Source: Parasponia andersonii (lineage: Eukaryota > Streptophyta > Magnoliopsida > Rosales > Cannabaceae). From it: a DNA stretch of 64,000 nucleotides. Below are positions 36,861 to 50,600 of the stretch, in pieces. A model generated the notes under the pieces. That model did no database searches, was not told the DNA's origin, and was given only the letters and a program-made list of their open reading frames with translations. The position numbers and the translations under genes were made by a program. The stretch is from the NCBI GenBank assembly GCA_002914805.1, contig JXTB01000330.1, positions 397,618 through 461,617 on the forward strand, given 5' to 3'. Numbering within the stretch: position 1 is the stretch's first letter; every line of letters starts with the position of its first letter.

Positions 36861-39520
36861 ATGATCAAATACTTTCTATCCTAGATGGGGTAAATGCTCC
36901 TGTAGAGCAAACTCAATAATCTTAAAAATAAGTTCGTTTAAGAAAGTCCACTAGAGAAAGGAGAAATGTGATTTCGAATAATTATATTGTATATCTTCAG
37001 GAACATGACTTTGATATTGGGATAATGGAAGATGACCCAATTAACTTCAATCAAGTCAAAGAAAGTTTCAATTCTCAAAAGTGGATTAATGCCATAAACG
37101 AAGAGATAAAGTCTATGAGAGACGATGTCGTTTGGGATCTAGTCAAATTTTCTAAAAGTAAGAAGCCCATTGGTTGTAAATAGGTATTTAAGACTAAAAG
37201 GGATTTGAAAAATAATATTGAAAGATATAAAGCTCATCTTGTCACCAAAGGCTATACTTAAAAGGAAGGCATTGACCTTAAAAAGACCTTCTCTCTTGTT
37301 ACCTCGAAGGACTCTTTTAGAGTAATTATGGCATTTGAAGCCCATTTTGATCTTGAGCTATATCAGATGGATATTAAGGCTGCATTTCTCAATGGTGACA
37401 TTAATGAGATAATTTATATGGTACAATCAGAAAACTTTATATTTAGAGATCAAAGTCTGTAGTCTGTAAACTCAAGAAGTCTATTTATGGTATCAAACAG
37501 TCTTTCCATCAATGGTATCAAAAGTTTCATAATGTGATCATTTCGTTTGGTTTTGAAGTGAATCCTATTGAAGATTGTGTGTATTATAAATTCAATGGGA
37601 GTAAATTTATCTTCCTCGTACTTTATGTTGATGATATAAATTTATCTTCCTCGTACTTTATGTTGATGATATACCTTTGGCAAGCAGCGAGATAGGCTTA
37701 TTTCACGATATCATGGGATTTCTTGTCAAGAATTTTAAAATGAAAGATCTTAGACTTACCTATTTTGTACTAGGTATAGAGATATACCGAGATCACTCTC
37801 ACGGTGTCATTGAGTTGTCACAAAAGAGTTATGCCAAAAGAGTACTCAATATATTTGGTTTGGAAAAATGTGCACTAACAGATACTCTAGTATCTAAAAG
37901 AGATAAATTTAATCTCACACAAAGCTCAAGAATGATATTGATAAGGAAGCATTGTAGGAAGTCTAATGTATGCTTAGGAATGTACGCGTCCGGATCTTGC
38001 GTTTATAGTTGGTATGTTGAGCATATATATTTGTAACCCTAGAGTGGATCATTATAAGGAAATAAAGAGGGTTATGAAATACTTACAAAGAACAAAGAAT
38101 TACATGCTTACATATCAAAAATTGGATATTTTGGAGATTATAGAGTATTCCAATTTAGATTTTGCTAGATGCCTAGACAATAAAAGATTTATATCAGATT
38201 ATGTCTATTTTTCAGCTGGATGAGCTAGTTCCTAGAAGAGTGCCAAATAGACACTTGTAGCTACCTCAACTATGGAGGCAGAATTCCTAGCCTGTTATGA
38301 GGTGTCCAACCATATTGAAAGGCCATTAAAACTTTACTATGACAATAACTCTGCAATTCTATATTCTAAGAGCTTCTCTAAGTCGAAGCACATAGACATC
38401 AAGTTCCTAGCTATAAAAAAAAAGAGTTCAGAGTCAATTGGTTTTGGTATAAATTTACATATCCATTCACCAAGGGTTTACCACCCAAGGTGTCTCATGA
38501 GTATACTGCTTATATGGGTGTTATATTTTCAAATGATGTACAATTTTAATAGGAGATTTTAGTTTATGTTATCTTAATTAAGATGCTCGTTTGTGACACT
38601 TACTTATTTTGCTTACTGTAATACTTTAGTTATTGATGGATGTTTTTGTAGACTCAACTCATTTTTAATATGTGATGTATTTCATATTTATTGCCTCTTA
38701 TTGTAGTTTAACATTAAGTTTGCAATAATGCACTAAAGGAGAAAGACTAAAGTCGGTCTTGATAAAGTTGAAGGATGACTAGTTAGAAATAGGTATGGTA
38801 TATTCGAGTGTATTAATACAATGATTATTGGGAGTTCTAGTTGACTAATAAGAGCAAAAATGAGTGCTTTAGTTTCATGCTAATATATTCGATGGACAAG
38901 ATTGTGACTTCATGGATATTTAAGAATAATATAATGGTCATACTTCAATTTTGCAATACAGTTATATTTAATATATATGTGACCTAAGTTGGAGATTGTT
39001 AAGAAATTTTATTTCCTAATGATTAATGGACCGCATATGATTAACAACTATATTGGGCCATGATATTTAAAAAAAAAAACCCAAAAAGTGATTTAATCAG
39101 GACTGAGTCAGGAATATCTAACTAGATATGAATATTAGTATAAATATCCAATTAGTAGAATTCAGTTGAGTACGATGGATGCCCAATAAGGACTATTTAC
39201 GGCTATTATTAGAATTGTGATCCCTATAGCATAATACATACGCTTATTCTCTAAAAACTCCTATCTCTCATAGAGAAAACTATCGAGTGCTAAAGCATTA
39301 AGGTTGTAGAAGACCAATCTCTTAGGTTTGCTTTTAAGTCCTCTTCCTTTCTCACATTTCTGCCTTCAGTCCCACCATCTCCGTTCTACAACAAGAGAGG
39401 CCATGGAATAAGGTAAGAACTCAATTACTCTTAAGCTTAGCTATTTAACATGAAAGATCTAGGGATTATATTAGGTCTGATTTTAATCCTATTGTTTTAT
39501 AAAATAATATGCTTATCACA
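36860..39520 (+). mobile_element. Ty1/Copia element, 5'-truncated fossil
   Basis: The plus strand carries the end of integrase and linker (RLRKSTRERR near 36940), the Copia reverse transcriptase (EEIKSMRDD, YQMDIKAAFLNGDI and the active-site LYVDD) and RNase H (to about 38560), then a long 3' region, a purine-rich tract (GTTGGAGAT) and an LTR. Gag, protease, most of the integrase and the 5' LTR are missing. It is broken in about eight places. Confidence 0.85.
38997..39520 (+). repeat. 3' LTR of the Copia fossil (about 524 bp)
   Basis: Starts TGTTAAGAAATTTTATTTCC right after the purine tract and probably ends GCTTATCACA at 39511-39520. It contains a TATA-like TATAAATATCC near 39141. The right border is inferred from the CA end only. 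Confidence 0.55.
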
Positions 39521-41520
39521 TTAGAAATATATCTGAATTAGAAAAATATAAACTAGTAATTAAGATGTATATAGAAGCAATAATATATCTTGTTAAGCAA
39601 AATATAAACTAGATTAATAAGATGTATCTAGAATGAACAAAAAGCCCAAAAACGGTATGTAATTTTTTTCCCCTAGAGATGGGTCCTACATATACTTTTG
39701 TTAAACTTCTTCGATTAATATAAGTTGCAGCTCAATTGTCACGGCAAAAAGAAAAAAAATAGAAAAATACTTCTCTCCTCACAACATCGTACAATGACAA
39801 CTCACGTATCAGTTCCTACATCATAGTACAATTAATATTTTAATGATTATTCTATGATTATTGATTATTGTCATGATTTTCTTTTAGCCCAAATGTTTAT
39901 TTAAGGTAAAAATATATCATTTTTTTGGCTAAATGGAAGAAAAATATCATATATTCCTTATTGATCATTATTTTTAGCAAAATGAAAAAAAATTAAAATG
40001 AAAATAAAAATTGGACGAGGAGGTTTGCCATGTTTTTAGAATTGATTATTATGTTTAGCAATAGGGTGCACTGAAAAAAAAAATACCATCAACGATATTA
40101 TTTTAACCAATTTTAATAATGACAAAATAATAATATCATCTATTAAAACTAAATTAATCTTTTATTATTCTCCTGAATTTTAAATTTATTGTTGTCTTTT
40201 ATCAATTTAAGTTATTCAAAAATTTAATTTAAGATATTAATTTTTAGAAATTTATCTCAGAATATTATTTTAAAGAGTTCAAATTTTAAAGTTTAAATTA
40301 GAGCACCTATAAAATCTAAATTTCACAATTTAGATAATAAAACATTCAAACTATGAATATTATTATTATTATTATTATTTTGCTGTTTATCATAGCAATA
40401 CCAAAACAGTTTTTTTTTTAAAAGAATATTTTATCTTTTTAGATAAAGTCCACTTTTTCTTTAAATATTTGCGTGTCTAAACGTCGCATGAAAATTTAGT
40501 ACTATCATTTAAAAAGTAAATTAGGAAGAGACATAGACCTAAAACGGTTGACTTCATTAAAATATTAAATTCAACACACTAAGTAATTGCCAAATATGAA
40601 ATGAACATCCCCGCCCCATTTAACACCACCCCTTGGTACTGCGAGGTAAAGAAGACTTTTAATATATATTATACATGATTAGATTATAAGATGGACAAGT
40701 AAGAAAGAAGAAGGGGACAACTGGACAAGAGAAACGTCTTAAATGGGTTAAGATTAAAAAAAAAAAAAAAGAAAAAGAATAAGAAGGAAAGATTAAAAAG
40801 AAAGGACATGGCGTGGGAGTGGGGTAATCTTTTTTTAACAAAATTATAGTGATACCCCTTATCTGTGTTTTAATTACCATAACTTCTTTTGGTTAAAAAA
40901 AAAAATTTACGTCAACCCTCTAAAACTCAAAAAATTTACACAGACACGTCTTTTACTATTCCAAATTAGACTAAAATGTTACTTTGACTAATTTTTCTTA
41001 TTTATGAACGAACTATTTCTATCAAAATAACGCCTGATTGATTAAACCAACTAATAACGTAGTTAAGCGTTGAATATTGTATTAATTTCTATTTTTTTTT
41101 AATACTAGGTTTAGTATTGCAATTATTTTTTGTTCGGGGTTGTTATTATTAATTTGTCATAAATAAAGGGTTAATGTGTTTTCTTTTTCTTTTTTTCCTG
41201 AAATAAATGAGTTCGATTGACATGGGACTTTGTCCAAAACCCCAAAAAATTAAGAAATAAAAATTGGTAAAAAAAAGGTGTGGACAGAAGAGGGAGATAA
41301 TAAATATTAAAAGATTATTTAACATTTGGCCGTGAAGAGGTAGTTGTCCTGTTTGGTAGCCGTCCCGCCAGCAGCAACCTAGTGAAGTTGGCATTTTAGT
41401 AATGAGTTTACCAGTACATTGGTTGTATAGTTGATGCTTTTTATTACCAAAAAAAAAAAAAAAAAAATCATAGTTGATGCTTTCACATTGAAGCCAATGA
41501 CCACTGTGGACCAACTGACT
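39521..41520. other. AT-rich spacer upstream of the channel gene
   Basis: Has an (ATT)n run at 40359-40380 and several A/T homopolymers. The proximal 200 bases presumably carry the promoter of the CNGC gene, but I see no convincing TATA box. Confidence 0.45.
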
Positions 41521-41570
41521 TTTCAAAGTCTCTCTCTCTCTGCCATATTATTTAGTCAATTCTCAATGCC

Positions 41571-41594
41571 CTCTCTCTCTCTCTCTCTCTCTCT
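41571..41594 (+). repeat. (CT)n in the channel gene leader or promoter
   Basis: Twelve CT dinucleotides about 30 bases after an earlier CT cluster (41529-41540). Pyrimidine-rich tracts of this kind are common near plant transcription starts. Confidence 0.7.
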
Positions 41595-41670
41595 GTTTAG
41601 TGTTTCTGGGTAATGCAGTTTGAAGCCAAGGTTCCTGCCCAAGAGTTGAGTTTTCCCACCCTCTAAGCAG

Positions 41671-42499
41671 GTTTTGTTCTTCTCTGTTTTTCTCTGTCTT
41701 TTACCCCTTTTCCCCTCATATGCCCAACTACAGTCATATGAAAAGTATGCCTTTTAACCTTCCATTTTTGCAATTTTCAGAATTTTGTCAAGTGGGAATT
41801 ATGCCCTTATGGTCTTTACGCAACTAGGATAGTGCTTTTGTGCTTTTTTTATTTTTTCCTTCCTTTGATATTTTTGCAATTAAATCACCTGTGGTGTTGT
41901 ATTGGACGGTTGTGTGTCATGTATTTTTATAGCTCAAGTATTGGGAATTATAAGACTGGGTTTTTGACTCGAGTTATGAAATGCCTCAATCCATTGTACG
42001 TTATAAACCTAATCAAATTGTGCTTCATGTTTATTTTGCTAAGGCTAACACCACGCAAAGACTTTTGACGGACCAGCTTGACTGCCTATGAGGAAGTAAA
42101 CTGAAATTTCTGGTTTTTCTTTTTTTTTTTTTTTTTTTTTTTCTTTCTTTTAGTTTCTGTTTGTATTTTGGGTTCAAAGCTTTGAAGAGAGTATGGGATA
42201 TCTATCTGAAATGACAATTCTGAATTTATAGGTAGAAGAGAAAATTACTTCTCCTTGATTATTCTTACCTGGACAGATACAATGCTCAATTAGTTTTAGT
42301 TTCCTTTGTTTTTGGTTTTAGTTTCTGGGTTTTCATCTTTGAAGATTCCTTGTCCTTTTGGTTTTTGCAAGTCCTTTTGATAGATTCTAATAAAAAATAA
42401 AAATAAAAATGAAAATAAGAAGAAAAAGAAAAAAAAAAGAAAAGTAGAATAGCATATTTTACTTGTGTAGCCTGAATTAATGTGGTCTTCCTTTTGTAG
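41671..42499 (+). other. Leader (5' UTR) intron of the CNGC gene
   Basis: The donor AAGCAG then GTTTTG at 41671 and the acceptor CTTTTGTAG ending at 42499 define an 829-bp intron that ends 16 bases before the ATG. It contains a long T run (42117-42142) and an A-rich stretch near 42390-42440. The acceptor is strong; the donor choice is inference. Confidence 0.5.
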
Positions 42500-42515
42500 G
42501 TCTAGTTCATGAGAA

Positions 42516-43010
42516 ATGGCTGATTCCGAAAAAGATGAGGCGCCGATGCTGTCGGGTAGTCATCCGCAAGCACTTGATGAACATGTTGATTCACAACTCA
42601 GAAGGTCTGTCTCGTGCAGCCGGAGTGCATCACTTTCCATTGACATGACTTCCATGGAATCACGTGAGAGAGAGACCAACCTTGTAGGCCATACTGGCCC
42701 TTTGAGGAGTCAGAGAACTCCATTTGTACCTATGAGTGGTCCATTATATGCTAACCACAGAACAGATAACCTTTTGCGACCAAGTCAAGCTGTAACAAGG
42801 CAAAAAGAAGCAGAGGCTAAGATAGAGAAGTATCCTTCCATTAATGGAATAAATCAGAATGATTGGCCCGATGACAACTTTGCCAGAAGAAATGACCACT
42901 TACTAAGATCTGGGCAATTGGGGATGTGCAATGATCCTTATTGCACAACATGCCCATCTTATTACAGTTACAAAGTGAATCCCCGGAAACACTACAAAGC
43001 CTATTCTCAC
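42516..43010 (+). CDS. CNGC20: CNGC coding exon 1 (N-terminus)
   Basis: Encodes residues 1-165. The Ser/Arg-rich start ([15 protein letters not shown]) looks like a phosphorylation region. The [11 protein letters not shown] block and the Cys-rich [15 protein letters not shown] are hallmarks of the CNGC19/20 group. The donor GTACGT is at 43011; phase 0. Confidence 0.94.
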
Positions 43011-46000
43011 GTACGTTTCTTTCTCAATCCGGTACAATTTTAGTACTACGTTGTCACATATAGATATTGTTATAGCTTTGTGTTTCCTTTTATTTATTTA
43101 TTTATTTATTTTTTGATAAGAAACAAAACTTGTATTAAAAAAGGGGGGAAAAAATTGAGGAATAAGAAATCCACCGAGGAAAACAGAAAGGCAAAAGCTA
43201 CATCACAGGGGGACTCCAATCCCTGACCATGTCAGACAAAGAAAAACTAACAAAATCTTTTACATCGTGTAACCATATAGCTACCCAAAGTCCAATCCTG
43301 TCCCACATTGAATCTACACAATCTTCAACTCCCCCAAAAGATCCTTCTATTTCTTTCCAGCCATAATGCCCAATAGCCTGCTAAAACAGCTACCTTCCAG
43401 AGGAGTCTTCCTTTCTTGTTCAAATTAAACCCTGGCCTAATTCCATCAAGTCGGAACAAGATCTTGGGATCACCCAACTTTTTCCAAACTCCTTCAACAT
43501 CTTACACCATAGCTTTAGAGAAAAACTACAATCAAGAAATAAGTGATTTGTAGACTCGCAATCCTTTTTACAGGGGACACTTCATCCTGGGGATAGAAGT
43601 TGATACAGTCTTCTTTTTTGTAACACCTCCTGAACATTCAATTTTCCCAAAGCTAACAACCAAGTGAAGACCTTAACTTTAGACGGAGCTAGAGTTTTCC
43701 AAAAGATCTTAGCAGTAGGAAGTGTTGGTCCAGTAACATCTTTTTTTTGGTACCCTTTATTGAATACATGGAAATGCAGATTCTTAGTTATACATCTATA
43801 TAATGGTCTAACCCTTGATGTACTTTTCCAATTGATTTCGCGTTAAATATGATTGCTCTTGCGACAATGTCTAGTTAACAAAAATTGTCCATTTGATTAT
43901 TTCAATGTTGTGTACCTTTTACGAGCTGTATCTTTAGCAAAAAAGCATGCAGATTTTGCAGTAGTTAAATGAGACCATGAAGCCCCTTTCTTTTTTAAGT
44001 AAGAAACCAATTTTACCTCTAAGAAACAAATTTGACCTCTAAGAAACAATGAGGCCCTTGTACTCCTCTTAAAAATTTTCTGGCCTCTTGCTGATGCATT
44101 AGCAGCGTGAGGATACACCTTCTCTGACATTTTGGGGCCTTCAGCTGAAATGAACCAAGGATCCAACCTGGACCAGAAGAAAGGATGAATTTCTATTGAG
44201 CTGGTTTACTGGGATTGTTTATTTAGGTTTAGTTATCAATGGCGTCTCACCAGGTGGGATGATCTTAAATAAAATGCTGCCTTTGTTCTTTGCTAAATTA
44301 GTAATCACAAAGTACAAGACCTACAGTAATGCCTTTTCCTCAAGGTAAAAGCCTGTTTAGAAAATTACATTGTTTTATTAGTGTGTCACAGACTTGAGAG
44401 TAGAAGTAATCCCATTGAGAGAGGAAAGGTGCTGATTTTGCTTCAGGTAATTCTTGTGGTACTTTTAGAAGTCGTGTTGGCTGAATAGAAATTAGATTTC
44501 TGTTTTGTTGCTTTTGTTAAACAGAGCTTCAGGGGATTTATGGGAGAAGCATTAATGAGGTTGATACAGTTTTCAGTTCAGTGAATGTGATAAGGTTCAA
44601 TGTTTACTGGAGTAATGCCGGGGATGGCGAATGTAGAAGCCATGTTAATAGTGGTGACCTAGTCATGGTAGTTGTACAAGCTAACACTGGCTGCAGAGCA
44701 ACTTTCCCCTTCATTTACTGCGATAAGTTTTTTTCTCTTTAATCAGAAAAGGCAATTTTATTAGATGAAAACAGAAAATACGAAATGCTAGAGGATAAGC
44801 AGTTCTTCATAATGACAAAAAATGTAGAGCCTGCAAAAGAAAAACAGAAGACAATAAATGTCATGTTACTTTTAACTTTCAAATTTTGTTGTGATCTTTT
44901 AAATGGTTATTTAATATAATCTCCACGACACAATGTCGAATTTAGGTTTATGAATGAATTATTTGAGGTTGCATGACTAAATTCCTTTGCTGCTGTTCTT
45001 TATAACTTCTCTTGTACTTTCTTTTAACTTTTCTCTGATTTTAGATGGTGATAAATGAGTAATTCAACAAACTTATGCAGTTTTCTGAATTTCAACTGTT
45101 TGCAGTTCCATAATGCTCTCTATGGGGACGCTAAAGGTTGGGCAAGGAGATTTTTCTCTTTTCTGAGTCCTTATATTCCTGGAATAGTGAATCCCCATGC
45201 TAGAGTTGTCCAAAGATGGAACAAATTTTTTGTCATTGCTTGCTTGATAGCAATTTTTGTAGATCCATTGTTTTTCTTCTTGCTGTCAGTTCAAGAGGTA
45301 ATGATTCTTCCTTCTTGGTTTTGTAGTTGTTCAGAAACTATTAATTGAGCTTGAATTTGAAGTTCTAATTATTGATGGATTTGTAATTAGGCAGGAGCCT
45401 TGTTCATTTGCTTCTCTGGACTTCCAAAGGAATTCACATGATTTAATTTGGGTCAAAAAGTGAATTAATAGGTGAACACTTGTCAAAGAAACGTCTGAAA
45501 TATAGAAATTTGTTAGAATATTCAGCAAGGGATTCCTCTTCGAATAATGTCATACTAACAATCCTAAAGTGATTTGATGGCTTCTCAATGGCATAATCAA
45601 GTAATGTGTGGTAGCAAGATATATCTGATATTTTATGTCCTGGTATGTGTGGTAGCTAGATTTAGGGATAATCTTGGCATAAGTGGTTGCTGGATTTAGG
45701 GATAATATTAAAAAAAAAAGCACCATTTTTTGTCATATAAAAAAAACCCACATATTTTTACTAATATCAAATAAAACCTTTTATTTCTGTTTTTCTATCA
45801 AATCTTACCGGATTCACGTATACAGTCAAAACTGGAGTCTAAAATTGTTGCAAAATCGTTTTTATTCTTTAAAATTAACTATTGGCATCCACAGAAATAG
45901 CTAAAAGGCAACCATCTAAACCAAAAAGTGATCTGTAATTTGTTAGGTATCCAACAGTAACACCTTTCAAACACGCAAAAATTCTTTTTTGAATTCTGTT

Positions 46001-47597
46001 ATATGATTTCAAAAGTTAAAATATTCGCTTTCAACAATTTTGACTATACATGTGGTCTGTGGATTCGGTGAAATTTGATTTAAAAAAAACACAAATAGAA
46101 AATTTTATTTGATATTTAATAAAAAAGCTCGATTTTTTTTTATAAAAGGTTAAATGAGGTGGTTTTTATTTTTATTTTTTTGGATATTATCCTGCTAGAC
46201 TTATTGGATATTTTATGTCTAGAGGAACATGAAAATGGCATCTTGTTAGATGATGATGCAAAAATACATCCAAAAATCATTAGGGAAGGAGTTAAAGGCT
46301 CAGGATTCTTTACGACATAAGACAAACAAGTATATGGAGCGCAAGTGTTAGAAGTAAAACGGTGATAATAAGATATTAAGAAGGGTATAGAACCAATAAA
46401 ACGATGATAAGTAAAATGGGGTCTATTGGGATGGGAAGATCAAGAAGATTATGTCCTCGAAACTATAATGTGTTGATTTTTGTGTGATTGAAAAATTCCT
46501 GTAAATTTATGGGATCATCATAAGAAAATTGCAACTTTTTGTTGCAAACTGCCTTAGACTAAATGTGGATAACGAAGGGTGTGTTTTCGAAGATGTGATA
46601 GAGAATATGACTTTGGATAGGTCTCCACACTAATTGATGATGACTATTCCAAGTGGTGTAGTGATAATGACTGATCTACGAAGCCTTTATTGGATGCACG
46701 CTTAATTGGTGCACGCATTGGGTTGATGCTTCAAATATCTTGTTACCTTTTCCTATATATGTCATTTGCACTATTTCATTTGTTATTATATTTAAGTCAA
46801 ATAAAATTTCAATAACTTGGACATTTCATAATTCTCAATCTATATTCTTTTTTTAAATGTTACTAAATTTTTTAGAATTAATTTAGTTTAGTTGTTCACT
46901 GACAAGTTTGGAGATAAGAGTTGTGAATCAAGAAAAGTTCTTTTGGTTCATTTCTTTTTCATATTTCCTTTCCAGATTTATTTCAAGACCCTTTTTCTGA
47001 TTGCAGGATAACAAATGCATAGTCCTAAACTGGCCCATGACAAAGGTGCTTGTGGTTTTCAGAAGCTTGACCGATTTCATTTACTTATTGCACATGCTTC
47101 TTCAGGTAACCATTTCTTTCTCTTCCTTCCCGGAGATTTATGGGGTCTTCATTGCTGTCTGACATTATTGTCCTTTGTTTGTATAATGCTATCGGTTTAT
47201 AATATTTATGCTCAGCTTCAACACTTGACAAGGAAAAGAGAGAAAAAACTGTCTAGCAGGACTTAAAATGGGAAAAAAATGATATAAACCTGAAATGAAA
47301 ATAAATTACTTTTATTTTTTTTTGTGAGTGCCTCAAATATTAATATCTCGAGTCCTTGACTATTCTACATTATAATGCCTTACTGTATCTTAGTTATATG
47401 GTAGTGATCTTCCTTTTCCAGACCTTGAAGAATAAATACATGTCTCTTTTTTCAGTTTAGGCTGGCTTATGTGGCTCCTGAGTCTAGAGTGGTTGGCGCT
47501 GGAGAGTTAGTGGACCATCCCAAAAAGATCGCTCGCAATTACCTTCGAGGATATTTTTTGATTGACTTTTTTGTTGTATTGCCCGTTCCCCAGGTAA

Positions 47598-47696
<99 letters not shown>

Positions 47697-50600
47697 GGGA
47701 AATTTTCCTTATATCTGTGAATTAGGCTGATTTTTTTATTTTATTTTTCCCTCCCTTTAATGTATAGTTCACTTGCTACTTTTTTTTTTTTTTAAAGAGT
47801 TGAATTTCTATGGATGCACAATTGTAACTAGTTTCCTTCGTTGTTTATTGCTGTCAACTATAAATCAGTGTCACGTTGATGAAACAATGATTCTTCTTCA
47901 GTGAGCATATGGTACTTTACTTTTTAAAATTCTTATTGCTTTTTATTAATAATGATCAGCAAGTAATAACCTGTATATTTCAAGCAAAAAATATTATATC
48001 TCTATATATGTATGCATTTATTTATGATTGTAGCTATGTGAGTGTGTTTTTATGGATTGGAAGATAATGTTTTACTGTGCCCTTCTCTTTTGGTCTTCGT
48101 TTCACCTGGCTTTTAACTTTGTAGCTATCCAGCTATTCCTCCTCTTATGGGACTTGAACGCAAGATATATTACATATATCTTTGTTTGTGTATTCCCAAA
48201 TGTCTTGTATAAAATGGTTAATCACCAATGTATATATGCACAAATCTTTTGTTTATTGTTTGATGTAATTGGTAAGCATCTGTCGTTCTTTCCATGATAT
48301 AAATAAATTCTTAATTTGCAGATCATTATATTATTAGTGCTACCTGATCACTTGGGATCATCTGGAGCAAACTACGCGAAAAATCTTTTACGTGCTGCAA
48401 TCCTGGCTCAGTACATTCCAAGGTTGTATAGGTTTTTACCTATGCTTGCTGGTCAGTCTCCAAGTGGCTTCATATTTGAGTCAGCGTGGGCAAATTTTAT
48501 TATTAATCTCCTAACATTTATGTTATCTAGCCATGTCGTTGGGTCTCTCTGGTATCTCTTTGGGTTACAGGTTGGTGGAGCTTTTCTAAATTCTAGTTGG
48601 AAATTTCTGAAATTTTAGTTCTCCAGTTATATATATATATATATATATATATTCATATGTGCATATTTTCCTCTCTTTACATCTCTTTCAATAATCTGTT
48701 GTAGTATCATGATTAATCTTCATAGTTGCCCACATTTTGCACAAAGTAGTGCAGATATCATGAATAAATATTAATTTCGCAAGATGTATCAAAGCAGTCA
48801 AAACTACGTATACCTTGCAAAATAAGGGAAGCAAAGAATCAAAATATTTCAACATTTTCTTTGTTGCCTATTTTTCAAAGTGTAGTTTGCTTTTGTTAGG
48901 TTTTATTTTTTCCTTTTTTCCTTCTCCGAGAGGAAATTTTTCGTCAATTAGTCATTTTTAACCCTTTCAAATACAGGACTGTACTTGTCATACTTTATTA
49001 TGCCATTCTGATAATAATGAAGTTGCCTGGTAGGAAATTTTGATGCCCTTCGTTGCTCTATAGTGGTGGGGTGGTTATTAATTCAATTTCAAGGCAGGGC
49101 CAATTTTGTCTGTGTTATCTCCTTTTGATTATGATAGGTTGAGGTGCCATAAGATGTATACGATAATTAGATTTCTAATTGTGTACTTTATAGGACTAGT
49201 AATAAGACTACTTGTAGAATAATATTCCTACATACGAGAGTAAATATTTCCATATTAAATTTAGGACTCGATCTTGGAAAGCCGTAAACTAATGCCTATT
49301 AATAGTAGAGGTTGGGAATAGATGGTATCAATCATCGGTCATGGAGAGAAAATCAAGAAGGCTATTGAACTAAAATTGAAGATTTCAAGGTTGTATCTTC
49401 TTAATATAATAGGTGATGGAGATCATACGTCTACTTTCCGTACTTATGTTAGCCGTAAATATAGAAAGTAGATATTTGGCTATTTAATTATTTTATTAGG
49501 ATGTTATTTAAATTTTGAGTGACTAGTTTGATATTTCTCTTTTATGTTTATTTCTAGAAGATGTCAATTTCCTAGTTTTTTCTAAGAGTTTTTTATAAAC
49601 AAGCTCTTCTATGTTCAATATTTTTCAGTCTTGATTAATGATATATAACTATTCAGAAATTCTCTCTCTAAAGTTTTTCCTCTCCTTCTCAAAATTCGTC
49701 CTAAATTCCCCTCTTTCTCTTCTTTCTCTCATCTTTTCCAAATTTTTACTCTTGTTCTACATTAATTGGTATCACAGCCTCGTTCAATTTCCTTAGACTG
49801 AATTGTTTCTCTGCCGAAATCTCTCCAAATTTTTTCATTGCTCTTAGTTTAGAATTTTTTACTTATTTTCGTCCAAAAAAAACAAAAATAGACAATTCAA
49901 AAAAAAAAAAATACAGTAACAAGGATCAACCACTACTACCAACCTACTTCTGCCGCACCTCCCATTCAACTTCAGAACCATCGTCTTCCGTTGGAGCTCC
50001 ACACCACATCACAAGCCTTCAGCCGTGGGTCTTTCAATTGACTCATTGATATTTTGTTCTGCTTTTTCTTTAGGCAAGACGACAAACTTTTCTTCAGTTT
50101 ATCGGTGTTGGGCCTTCCAACCACAATCATTTACCAGCCCAACATTAAGTTTTGCCAATTTGTGCCACTGGTTGATTTTCAACGTTTGGACTTTCTAGCA
50201 ACAACCAATTACGAAGCCCACTACCACACCACAAAAAGCTTCAGCCATGGGTCTTGCTACATATTGGATATTTCAGCAATCCCATAAGTTCATTGAAGCC
50301 CATTCACGTCCACAAGTCCATTCCAACCCATTGGCCACTTGCTCATATCATCCCAGTTGCAAGAACAAACAGTGGGTGTTGTTTTGGATGCTCTTTTTTT
50401 TTGCCAACGTTGGGTACAATTTCTTCTACTTTGACTATTGTGTGCTCTTAGATTAGTTTGTTTGACATTTTAATTAAATTTGCAACGGATCTTAGTTTAC
50501 TACAAAATTATTTTATTTTTATTTTTATTTTTCTCTAAAAATAATAATAATAATAATTTTTTTTAAGGCATTTGCATTATTATATATTTATTTTCATTAG

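Noticed and set aside
43897-44166. Minus-strand open frame of 89 codons in channel intron 1
   Set aside because: No recognisable domain; it lies beside the LINE fragment and may be noise or a decayed piece, so I could not support a gene.
47471-47725. Open frames rich in Ser-Leu or Arg-Glu repeats
   Set aside because: They run through the CT microsatellite; only the first part is the real exon.
50054-50456. Three overlapping open frames before the gag of the intronic Gypsy
   Set aside because: Leader region of the element; the frames share no motif and overlap in different registers.
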